From NCBI GenBank assembly GCA_041660385.1, contig JBAZWJ010000013.1:35360-99359 (forward strand): DNA of 64,000 nt, read 5' to 3'. The position numbers and the translations under genes are program-made. Each line of letters starts with the position of its first letter. The first letter of the stretch is position 1. Shown here piece by piece: positions 17,856 through 25,993 of this stretch. Source of the stretch: DYJE01 sp041660385. GTDB taxonomy: Bacteria; Desulfobacterota; Desulfobacteria; Desulfobacterales; Desulfolunaceae. The notes beneath the pieces were generated by a model that made no database searches, had not been told where the DNA came from, and worked only from the letters and a program-made list of their open reading frames with translations.

Positions 17856-17999
17856 GGGCGACCCGCTGGTCGCCCTTTTTATGACCGACAGGTCATTTTT
17901 CGCCTTGACCCAAAAAATATCTTTCGCTGCATGGATGGTTATTTTCTATGAGCGGCCTGAGCAACAGAGACACCAGGGCGACCAGCGGGTCGCCCCTAC
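17852..17999. repeat. Inverted GTAGGGGCGACCC repeat pair overlapping the hsp70-2 stop
   Basis: Arms at 17852-17875 and 17976-17999 are perfect inverted copies of the 24-bp unit also seen at 14821-14907, with about 100 bp between them. The stop codon of the long Hsp70 gene (17853-17855) is within the first arm. The rest of the 460-bp convergent spacer 17856-18315 contains no supported gene; its other feature is the hairpin at 18246-18293. Confidence 0.85.
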
Positions 18000-18245
18000 A
18001 CGGAACCACACCTTAATTTCTCCCAAAACCCCCACTCAACCCCCAGATTTCCCCCAAACAAATGAACTCTTTACTCTATATACAGCGCCGGATCATCTCT
18101 TTATAATGCTACCTGTTACTTAGACTTAAACCCCATAAAATTCCTTTCCGGCTGTGCAGGTGTCAGTAACGGCATCTTGCATAAAATGTTAGCACCGCAG
18201 CAGCTAACCTTGCCCAAAATCCTCTTTCCCTGTGTTTCCTTTCAT

Positions 18246-18293
18246 CGTCTTACCGGATTTTATGCGTGTGGTGGCATAAAATCCGGTAAGATG
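18246..18293. other. 20-bp stem hairpin in convergent spacer
   Basis: TCTTACCGGATTTTATGC and its inverted copy form a 20-bp stem with one G-T pair and an 8-nt loop (18266-18273). It lies 22 nt beyond the stop of the deaminase gene on the minus strand and between convergent genes. There is no T-run on either side, so intrinsic termination is uncertain; it may be an mRNA end-stabilising or mobile palindrome. Confidence 0.55.
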
Positions 18294-18315
18294 CAATCTT
18301 TTCTAAAGAAGGTTC

Positions 18316-19647
18316 CTAACGACGTTTTCCGATCATTCCAGAAAGAGCCATAACTTCATCCATCAATCGGTCCACATCCACGGTCAGCAGTATTCCGTCA
18401 GCAACCACCATTTGCCCGTCCACCATCACATCCCGCACATCGGATCCCCTCACTGAATAAACAAGATGGGACATAGGGCAGTACATGGGGATAAGATGGG
18501 GTTTACGCATATTCACCACAATCAGGTCCGCCTTTTTACCCGATTCCAGAGACCCGGTAATTCGGCCCAGCCCCAGAGCCTCGGCTCCTCCTGAGGTGGC
18601 CATGCGGAGCACGGTTTCGGCGCTCATCACTGTGGGATCTTTCCTGATCACCTTGTGCAGCCTGGCCGCTGTGGACATATCCCCAAACAAGTCCAGATCG
18701 TTGTTGCTGGCACTGCCGTCTGTCCCAAGTCCCATCGGGATTCCCATGGCCAGCATGTCCGGAACCGGAGCAACTCCCGAAGCGAGTTTCATATTGCTTT
18801 CAGGGGCATGGGCTACGGAAGCCCCGCTTTGTTTGATGATGGCGAAATCGTGTTCATCCACGGCTACGACATGAATCAGAAGGGTTCGGTCATCAAGAAC
18901 GTCCAGACTTTCCAGATAGGCCACAGGGGACAACCCGGTTTTTTCAATACTCTGCTCGCGTTCACCGTCCGTTTCCGCCACATGGACCTGGAAAAGAACG
19001 CCATGCTCACGGGCAGCCTGTTTGGCTTTCTTAAGAGTTTCATCGGAACAGGTATAGGGTGAATGACAGAAAATCGACGGTTCGATTCTGTCGTATTTCC
19101 CTTTAATGGATTTCACAAAACGCGCCGCCTCATCCACATTCCGGGAAGGATCGCTGACACCGGGAGCGGAAAAGTCAATAACACCCTGGCCCAAAATCCC
19201 CCTCATACCCGCTTCAGCCACGGCTTTTGCTACGCTTTCTTCGTGGAAATACCCGTCACAGCAGCAGGTGGTTCCTGAAAGAAGCATTTCCGCACAGGAC
19301 AGCAAAGCGCCCAGATACACGGTTTCAGGCCTGATATGGGCCGCTTCGGCTGGAAACATATGTTCGTTCAGCCAGACCATCAGAGGCAGATCATCGGCAA
19401 GCCCTCTGAACAGACTCATGGGGAGATGGGTATGGGCGTTCACCAGTCCCGGCATCACGAGACATCCCGATGCATCCACCACGGTCCCACGGAAATTCTT
19501 TTTCAGTTCGGCCACGCCCCCCACATCCATAATCCGGTCACCTGAAACCAGAACGGCACCGTTTTCTATCACCCGGCTGTCCTTATCCATGGTAACCACG
19601 ATTCCACCTGCAACAAGAACCGTCTTTTCATCAGATGCCGGTGTCAT
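18316..19647 (-). CDS. mtaD: 5-methylthioadenosine/S-adenosylhomocysteine deaminase
   Basis: A 443-residue amidohydrolase. Metal ligands seen: HTH in GLVNAHTHLPM (H72, H74), a later HVAETDGE, LIHVVAVDE with the next His, and GLGTDGSASNNDLD with the final Asp. The SNMKLASG and SASNNDLDLF patterns are those of the MTA/SAH deaminase family, which converts methylthioadenosine to methylthioinosine or S-adenosylhomocysteine to S-inosylhomocysteine. Other amidohydrolases of this clade (chlorohydrolase-like) cannot be excluded. The start overlaps the end of the nucleoside phosphorylase gene by 17 nt, with AAGGTGG upstream, so the two are translationally coupled. Confidence 0.85.
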   Translation of the reverse strand: MTPASDEKTVLVAGGIVVTMDKDSRVIENGAVLVSGDRIMDVGGVAELKKNFRGTVVDASGCLVMPGLVNAHTHLPMSLFRGLADDLPLMVWLNEHMFPAEAAHIRPETVYLGALLSCAEMLLSGTTCCCDGYFHEESVAKAVAEAGMRGILGQGVIDFSAPGVSDPSRNVDEAARFVKSIKGKYDRIEPSIFCHSPYTCSDETLKKAKQAAREHGVLFQVHVAETDGEREQSIEKTGLSPVAYLESLDVLDDRTLLIHVVAVDEHDFAIIKQSGASVAHAPESNMKLASGVAPVPDMLAMGIPMGLGTDGSASNNDLDLFGDMSTAARLHKVIRKDPTVMSAETVLRMATSGGAEALGLGRITGSLESGKKADLIVVNMRKPHLIPMYCPMSHLVYSVRGSDVRDVMVDGQMVVADGILLTVDVDRLMDEVMALSGMIGKRR

Positions 19648-20461
19648 GCGCCACCACCTTTTCGATCAACGTTTCCAACCGGCCTGAGGCTTGCTGTGCC
19701 GAAGCAATAACATCTTCCACAGTAGCGTTTTCAGGATGATCAGGATCACAGAGGTTGGTGACCACCGAAAGCCCCAGAACCCGCATCCCGGCATGACGGG
19801 CCACGATCACTTCCTGAATCGTTGAAAAACCGACCGCATCTGCGCCGATGGTCCTCAAAAACCTCATCTCCGCCGGGGTTTCAAGACTTGGACCTTTCAG
19901 ACCTGCGTAAACCCCTTCACGAAGAACCATACCCAGTTCTGCCCCAAGCCGTTTAACCAGAAATCGTAAAGAAGGATCGTAGGTCGCAACCATTCCGGGA
20001 AACCTCAGCCCCCAGACGTCATGGTTCGGACCGGTCAGAGGATTTTCGCCCGTGAGATTGATATGATCATCAACCACCATGATATCCCCTCTGGCAAAAG
20101 TCAGATTCAACCCGCCCGCAGCGTTGGTCACGATCACAGTTTTCAAGCCCAAAGCCTGCATCACCCGGATGGGGAAGGTCACTTCGTGGGGGGAATACCC
20201 TTCGTAAAGGTGAAACCTGCCCCGCATTACCACCACACTCTTTCCTCCAAGTCTTCCCAGCACCAATTGCCCGGAATGCCCTTGTACAGTGGATACGGGG
20301 AAATGGGGTAATTGGCTGTATTCGAAAACCCGTGAATCCATCACACCCCGGACGCAATCCCCCAGCCCTGTTCCCGCAAGAATGAGAATCTCAGGACGTT
20401 CATCATAATTCCTCCGAATATAATCCGCCGTTTCTCTAACTTTGGCGACGTACTTTTCCAT
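19631..20461 (-). CDS. Purine nucleoside phosphorylase
   Basis: 276 residues of the trimeric PNP/MTAP family: AGTGLG phosphate loop (30-35), GHSG (H62), TNAAGGLN, and GPSLETPAE with E194. N236 in VVTNLCD is the residue associated with 6-oxopurine nucleosides rather than adenosine. The usual GMSTVPE is GFSTIQE here: Phe replaces Met at 212 and Gln replaces Pro, close to the ribose site. Encoded 2 nt after a receiver-PilZ gene and overlapping mtaD. Since the deaminase makes methylthioinosine or inosine-type products, this enzyme may cleave that product to hypoxanthine, as the methylthioinosine phosphorylase route does in Pseudomonas aeruginosa (inference). Confidence 0.85.
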   Translation of the reverse strand: MEKYVAKVRETADYIRRNYDERPEILILAGTGLGDCVRGVMDSRVFEYSQLPHFPVSTVQGHSGQLVLGRLGGKSVVVMRGRFHLYEGYSPHEVTFPIRVMQALGLKTVIVTNAAGGLNLTFARGDIMVVDDHINLTGENPLTGPNHDVWGLRFPGMVATYDPSLRFLVKRLGAELGMVLREGVYAGLKGPSLETPAEMRFLRTIGADAVGFSTIQEVIVARHAGMRVLGLSVVTNLCDPDHPENATVEDVIASAQQASGRLETLIEKVVAHDTGI

Positions 20462-20463
20462 GT

Positions 20464-21210
20464 TCAGCTTTTCCCCGAGCTGGCATTGATCAATTCCGAC
20501 AATTTATCAAACTGCTGTTTTGTCATCTTACCAAAAGAAACGCCTTTCCGTTTCAAGGCCGCACCTGTTGCAGGATCACCTGGATCAAGTTTCTTGTCAG
20601 AAACAATACGGCACTCCAGCTCGTCCAGATTCACCCCTTTATCAGCCATGATCACGGCCACATCAATCAGGGCATCCTTGTCGTCCACACTTTGACCACA
20701 AGCAAAAGAAAACCCGCCCTTGCTGATGTCAATAATCCGGATGTTGCGCACAGTCTGGTCGTCCGAAACCGATATAAAGTTAGAAAGCGTCGTAAAACGC
20801 GGTTCATGACGCCGTTCCAGATGTTTAACAATCATCGCCTGCAAGCCTTTGTAAGAAAAAGGCTTCTGAAGAAAATCATCAGCCCCTTTATCAATAAGAG
20901 CTTTCACCGTCGAATCCTCGGATTGACCGCTGCATACGATCACCTTCAATGTCGGTCGAAAATTTCTGAGGTGCTGAAAAATTTCAGGGCCTTTCATATC
21001 CGGCATGTCCATATCCAGCATGGCCAGATCCAATTGAATGGAAGGATCCTTCGCAGCATCAACGGCAATCTGCCCTGTAATCGACTCAATGACCGTGTAG
21101 CCCATCTTTTCCAGCATGGCCTTGTTCACTTCCATCACAATCTCATCGTCTTCAATTAAAAGAACCACGCTAAAAGCAGAAACATTTTCGTCATTTTTCA
21201 CAATTTCCAT
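20464..21210 (-). CDS. Receiver-PilZ response regulator
   Basis: 248 residues. Receiver domain 14-130: acidic pair E20/D21/D22, phosphoacceptor D66 in LAMLDMDMPDMKG and conserved K117. PilZ domain 134-240: RHEPR (R134-R138) and D161-x-S163-x-x-G166 in IIDISKGG, the residues that bind c-di-GMP in PilZ proteins. It should join a phosphorylation signal to c-di-GMP binding, with no DNA-binding part. It closely resembles the C-terminal receiver-PilZ half of the kinase at 25994, so one probably arose from the other. The hybrid kinase at 21283 is 72 nt upstream and is a likely phosphodonor; PNP and mtaD follow directly. Confidence 0.9.
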   Translation of the reverse strand: MEIVKNDENVSAFSVVLLIEDDEIVMEVNKAMLEKMGYTVIESITGQIAVDAAKDPSIQLDLAMLDMDMPDMKGPEIFQHLRNFRPTLKVIVCSGQSEDSTVKALIDKGADDFLQKPFSYKGLQAMIVKHLERRHEPRFTTLSNFISVSDDQTVRNIRIIDISKGGFSFACGQSVDDKDALIDVAVIMADKGVNLDELECRIVSDKKLDPGDPATGAALKRKGVSFGKMTKQQFDKLSELINASSGKS

Positions 21211-21282
21211 GATCAGGAACCCATCTCATTAAAAGTGTTCAACCCGTTCGCCACGCCGACCCAGTCACTCATTCTATACTTT

Positions 21283-24200
21283 TCACAACTTGTCTTTTAT
21301 CTCATTTTCAGGAGATCTTCTCAACAGATCTTTCATGATAGTCAGCAAACTGTTCATATCCACCGGTTTTGAAACATATTCCGTGGCCCCTGCTTCCAGA
21401 CATTTTTCCCTGTCACCTTTCATGGCCCTCGCTGTCACGCAGATTACGGGCAGGTCCTTGAAACGGCCATCGCCTCTGATTTTTTTCATGGCCTCGAACC
21501 CTCCCATGTCCGGCATCATCACATCCATGATCACCAGATCCACGTCACCTTCCCGCTCAAGGATTTCAACGCATTCCTTGCCGCTTTTTCCCACAATGAT
21601 TTCAAGTCCTTCATTTTCAAAACAGTTGATCAGAGCGTAAACGTTACGCATGTCATCATCGGCTATCAATATTTTTTTATCCGAAAGTGTTCCTGAACAC
21701 ACAATCGGCAATTCGGTTGGCGATGAATCTTCCGGGAGCAACGGGAGCAGCAAGCCAATCTCTTCTGCTCCCGTTCCAGCTTCCACACAGAAAACGCCCG
21801 GAATAGTGACGATAAAGGTACTGCCTTTTCCTGCCACGCTTTCAAGGGTAATTTCACCACCCATAAGCCGGACAAGCTCCCGTGATATGGACAGACCGAG
21901 CCCTGTTCCACCGTATTTTTTTCCTATGGATCCGTCAGCCTGGCAAAATGCATCGAAAACCGCATCCTGCTTGTCGTGAGGGATCCCTGGGCCCGTGTCT
22001 TGAACGATAATTTGAAGGTTTTGTGACACATCATCATTTTCCATGAACTCAGAAGACAAGGACTGGATCGCTGAAAAAACAACTTTTACATGGCCTGAAG
22101 GTGTGAATTTCACCGCATTGGAAACAAGGTTTTTCATAACCTGATCAACCCGTTTCAGATCAATATACACATTCTCAGGAGTATTGTTCTCAATTTCCAC
22201 TATCAGATTGATTCCTTTTGCCCGACAGATGTCCTCGAAATTGAGGTAGACCTTATGCTCCAGGTCACGGAGTGAAGCCCTGACGGGTAATAGCTCCAGC
22301 TTGCCTGCTTCAATCCGTGCAAGATCAAGGATATCATCAACCAGATTAAGAAGATCCAGGCCTGCTAAATGGATGGTCCGAGCGAATTCGACCTGCCTTT
22401 CGGTAAGGTTGTCCTGCCTGTTTTCCTCCATCAAGCCGGAGATGAGGAGGATGCTGTTTAAGGGCGTTCGCAGCTCATGGCTCATGTTGGCGAGAAACTC
22501 CGATTTGTGACGATTGATCACGTTCAGTTCATCTTGTTTCATCCTGAGATCGTCGGCCTGTTTCACCGTCTGATCAAGCAGATTCTTCATCTTCAATCGT
22601 GACACAGCTGAAACAATGGCAATGGCGACGCTTTCGGAAACAAGGTCCAGAAAGTCAAGATCTCTGGCGGAAAACCGACCCGGAACCCCTAACTCCACCA
22701 CACCTTCCACACGTCCTTCCCGAACAAAGGGAAAAGCAACAACTGACATCATCCTCATTTCACCCACCAGAGCCTGGGCATTCAAAAAATATTCAGGGCA
22801 TTCGGATAAGACGATCTTTCGTTTTTCAACCATGGCCTGTCCCGCCAGCCCTTCTCCCGCTTTGATTGTAAGAGGAAGGGACCTGTGGGCAGAAAGGGCG
22901 AAACCGCTGTACAGCCTGAGCTGCTCCTCACCATCCGCCCTGATATAGAAAGCCCCTATGGCCGCTTTGAAACAGATGCACAGGAAAGAAAGCACATTCC
23001 GGCACAATTCCTCCACTGTCTTGTCTCCGCGCATGATCTCGTTCAACTCCGTCTGGAGGGATTTTTGTCTAGCCTGGGTCCGTCCCTGTTCATGGGTTTC
23101 CCTGATTTTTTTCACCATGCTGTTCAAGGATTTCGCGAACAGATCATTGGGGCCTTTCACTTTGACCTGAGCATGAAAATCGCCTGCTGCAACGGCTTCC
23201 ATGGCTTTTGATGCATCCTTCAGAGATTCAGTCATCCGTTTCAGGGACGCCCCCAGTTCATCGTGTGCGGATCGTGGCTCAATGGCGGTGGAATAATCCC
23301 CGGCCGACACATCTGTGGCAAGCCGTGCCGTATCTTTCAGCGAATCCACAACAAACCTGAAACTCCTTATAAAACGGCTCATCTCATCATAGGGACACAT
23401 AATATCCCTCAAAGAAAGGTCACCGGTGGCCACATCTTCGGCCCATTCGCTCATGGCTGATAGAGGCTGGGTGATCCGCCCTGAAACAATCACGGCCACA
23501 CCGGTCAGACACACAGTGATAATCACAGTCAACAGAAAAAGAGCCATCCATAATTTGTCTTTAAGGGCAAAGGCTTCCTTTTCCTCTATTTCGGCGATGA
23601 GATTGAACACCACTCCGGAAATGGACACTGTTTTTCTTACCCACAGCATGGAAATACCGTTGTTCGTCGTGTACCGGCTGAGCCCTTTCTGGCTCTGGGC
23701 CTCCAGCGTATCAGAGACAGGCCCGCCCTTTTCGATGGCCCAGTATGACAACGCCTTGTTCGTATTTCCCTTCCCCGTATCCGTTCTCAGTCTTCCATCC
23801 GGGCCTCCAATGTAAAGATCGAATGTCCGCCCCAGATCCATATGATAGTCCACAACTTCGTTCAAGCCATCCACATCGAAGCGTACGGCAAGCAGACCGG
23901 CCAGTTCTCCAACCCTGTCCCTGAGAGCTGTGATCATATGCCCCACAAAAACCGATTCCCCATTCCGAAGCTCAATCGCGTAATCTGAGAAAACAGGCGT
24001 TTCAGAATTCATTGCCGTCTTGACAGCCATGGATAGTTGCGATTGGACGTCTACGCCCTTGAACAAATCGACACCCGACGTGATCCCACCATTTTTGGAA
24101 TAACGGACCACGCCTTCAATGTCGATGAGAAATACATCCCTGTATGATTCGAATCCCAGATGTTGAACGAGGACATTTTTCTCAAATTCCGTTCGTATTC

Positions 24201-24558
24201 TTTCAGAGTCTTTTACAGCCGCCGGATCGACACGACCCTTTTCCTTCAATTCTGCATTGAGCATTTTCATCATAGAGATCGTTGCGCTTCGCCTTGACAA
24301 GCCTTGTGCATCTTTTCCGATATCCTCAAAATAGTGCTCCACATCGTGTTTCATCATCGAAACCACGCTCATCATCAGCATTTCGACCTGGTTTTTTGTG
24401 TTCGACATCAGAATAACATGACCGACAACCCCTGTCATAATCACCGGCAACACCGCAAAAACAACAAACCACAGCACCAGACGGTTCCCAAGCCCCATGA
24501 ACGAGCGTTTCTCTGATTGGCGGTCCTGGCTATTGTTGTGGATTGAATGATCTTGCAT
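21283..24558 (-). CDS. Membrane hybrid histidine kinase (Cache, triple HAMP, GAF, kinase, receiver)
   Basis: 1091 residues. Order: membrane helix about 28-51; extracellular Cache-like sensor about 60-330; membrane helix about 336-358; three consecutive HAMP-like units (about 358-410, 411-448, 449-490, the latter two with the ...AGDY/AGDF... signature); GAF about 505-655; HisKA with H694 in MSHELRTPLNS; HATPase with DTGPGIP and GTGLGLSI; receiver about 965-1080 with VDLVIMDVMMPDMGG and a KP at the end. The poly-HAMP stalk suggests extended signal conversion before the GAF. The gene starts 11 nt after the stop of the GAF sensor gene and is probably in one operon with it and the receiver-PilZ gene. 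Confidence 0.9.
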   Translation of the reverse strand: MQDHSIHNNSQDRQSEKRSFMGLGNRLVLWFVVFAVLPVIMTGVVGHVILMSNTKNQVEMLMMSVVSMMKHDVEHYFEDIGKDAQGLSRRSATISMMKMLNAELKEKGRVDPAAVKDSERIRTEFEKNVLVQHLGFESYRDVFLIDIEGVVRYSKNGGITSGVDLFKGVDVQSQLSMAVKTAMNSETPVFSDYAIELRNGESVFVGHMITALRDRVGELAGLLAVRFDVDGLNEVVDYHMDLGRTFDLYIGGPDGRLRTDTGKGNTNKALSYWAIEKGGPVSDTLEAQSQKGLSRYTTNNGISMLWVRKTVSISGVVFNLIAEIEEKEAFALKDKLWMALFLLTVIITVCLTGVAVIVSGRITQPLSAMSEWAEDVATGDLSLRDIMCPYDEMSRFIRSFRFVVDSLKDTARLATDVSAGDYSTAIEPRSAHDELGASLKRMTESLKDASKAMEAVAAGDFHAQVKVKGPNDLFAKSLNSMVKKIRETHEQGRTQARQKSLQTELNEIMRGDKTVEELCRNVLSFLCICFKAAIGAFYIRADGEEQLRLYSGFALSAHRSLPLTIKAGEGLAGQAMVEKRKIVLSECPEYFLNAQALVGEMRMMSVVAFPFVREGRVEGVVELGVPGRFSARDLDFLDLVSESVAIAIVSAVSRLKMKNLLDQTVKQADDLRMKQDELNVINRHKSEFLANMSHELRTPLNSILLISGLMEENRQDNLTERQVEFARTIHLAGLDLLNLVDDILDLARIEAGKLELLPVRASLRDLEHKVYLNFEDICRAKGINLIVEIENNTPENVYIDLKRVDQVMKNLVSNAVKFTPSGHVKVVFSAIQSLSSEFMENDDVSQNLQIIVQDTGPGIPHDKQDAVFDAFCQADGSIGKKYGGTGLGLSISRELVRLMGGEITLESVAGKGSTFIVTIPGVFCVEAGTGAEEIGLLLPLLPEDSSPTELPIVCSGTLSDKKILIADDDMRNVYALINCFENEGLEIIVGKSGKECVEILEREGDVDLVIMDVMMPDMGGFEAMKKIRGDGRFKDLPVICVTARAMKGDREKCLEAGATEYVSKPVDMNSLLTIMKDLLRRSPENEIKDKL

Positions 24559-24569
24559 TGTTTATCAAC

Positions 24570-25847
24570 CTATTTAAGCATCATCTTTCGAAAAACTGCG
24601 GCTTCAGTGGCCATGGACACTCGTTCACCAATCTGTTCCAGAAAACGGATCTGCTCTTTAGAAAATGAATGGAACGCGCCTATTTCAACAGCGGCGGTAA
24701 CAATGCCTTTCCGCTCAAAGGGGAAAATAAGGATGTGAGTTGGTTTTGCGTAGCCAAGTGACGATTGTATATCAAGACATGAATCGCCCGGTAATTCCAT
24801 GGTCATCACCCGTCTGTCCAGAACTGCCTGCCCCACCATTCCCTCACCCGTTTCGAATTGCCGTCCGGCAAGATCTGCACCATTCAAGGCATAGGCGCCC
24901 ACTGCCTTTATAATTCCACTGTGGGTATCCACATGGTAATATAGACCTACACCCGCGCCCATAAAATCACAGAGATAGGCTATGAGACGAGATGCCAGAT
25001 CCTCCAGGTTCTCTTCTTCTCTCAGGATATCCGACACAGCCATCTGCATGGTTTTAATTCTGTTCTGTTCTTCAATCTCCCGTTTACTGCGCTCCAGATC
25101 TTCGTTTATTTTCCTCAGCGCATCTTCTGTTTCCTTCCTACGGGAGATATCGGCGGCAAGGTATTCCAGGATGGCATTGATGGCGCTCACCATAAAATCA
25201 AGAATATCTTTCCGCCCTGACGCTTCTCGCTCAAGACTAAGACGGACATCGAGATGGTTGACGTCCACCAGTCGCAAAAATCTGGAGATATGGGTCAGAT
25301 GTTTCATGATCAGATGATTGAAAATAATCAGGATACACATGGCCAGAATGAAAATCTCCACGACTTTCACGGTAATCGTTGAAAGGACCTGCCGCATCAC
25401 ATCGCCCTTGAGAGTGTCCAATCCGGCATACACCGTCATTGTTCCTATCTCGAAAGCTGTTTTATCGCCCGAGTGTTTCAGGAAATAGACGCGCTCAATA
25501 TAATTTCTGTGGCTGATAGAACCCTTGGACAGAATGGTTCGGGCCCTGTTCCCCGACTGGTCCAGAATCTCCACCTTGATGATGTTAGGCAGGCTGAGAA
25601 TTCCCTGAACCTGAGCTTCAAGCTGGTTAGTGTCATACGACCAGAGGCTGGACTCGATTGGAGCCAGATAACTCTGGCTTATGAGGGTAAGAACATCCTC
25701 GTTTTTTTTCATATCCCTTTTGTAGGCCAGAAACAGTTGAAACGCAGACGCAAGAAAGGTAAACAAGACGCTGGATAGAAGGATATACAGGAGGAGCTTG
25801 TAAGACAGCCTGTTGTTCAGTGTATGTGTTTTGATGCTGTATGTCAT
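24570..25847 (-). CDS. Membrane sensor with GAF domain, no kinase
   Basis: 425 residues from the chosen ATG. Membrane helix about 17-40, a periplasmic sensor about 45-155 with ESSLWSYD and LPNIIKVEILDQSG (a pattern seen in sensor kinases), a second helix about 163-188, a coiled coil (ISRRKETEDALRKINEDL), then a GAF domain about 275-420 that resembles the GAF of the kinase immediately downstream. No HisKA, HATPase, GGDEF, EAL or receiver is present, although the coiled coil is where a kinase would normally follow. The start at 25847 is used because upstream in-frame codons (to 25919) fall in a dispersed repeat. It could dimerise with or modulate the adjacent kinase (inference). Confidence 0.8.
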   Translation of the reverse strand: MTYSIKTHTLNNRLSYKLLLYILLSSVLFTFLASAFQLFLAYKRDMKKNEDVLTLISQSYLAPIESSLWSYDTNQLEAQVQGILSLPNIIKVEILDQSGNRARTILSKGSISHRNYIERVYFLKHSGDKTAFEIGTMTVYAGLDTLKGDVMRQVLSTITVKVVEIFILAMCILIIFNHLIMKHLTHISRFLRLVDVNHLDVRLSLEREASGRKDILDFMVSAINAILEYLAADISRRKETEDALRKINEDLERSKREIEEQNRIKTMQMAVSDILREEENLEDLASRLIAYLCDFMGAGVGLYYHVDTHSGIIKAVGAYALNGADLAGRQFETGEGMVGQAVLDRRVMTMELPGDSCLDIQSSLGYAKPTHILIFPFERKGIVTAAVEIGAFHSFSKEQIRFLEQIGERVSMATEAAVFRKMMLK

Positions 25848-25904
25848 AAAAAGCCGCTGGAATGAATAGCGTAATTTTGTCCACTTTATTTTTGAACAGG
25901 ACCT

Positions 25905-25992
25905 TATTCCGATTTGCATTCATCATGACACAATCACCGGGCGGGTTTGGAACCCGCCCCTACAAGATGCCCCATCTTGATTGCAAAATGAA
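25905..25992. repeat. 85-bp duplicated element with GTAGGGGC palindrome (copy 2)
   Basis: An inverted copy of 4816-4901, matching across the palindrome and both flanks (GCATTCATC...; ...TTGCAAAATG). It fills most of the spacer between the kinase-receiver-PilZ gene and the GAF sensor gene. Its end is within a few bases of the kinase stop codon (25994-25996). Confidence 0.85.
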
Positions 25993-25993
25993 A

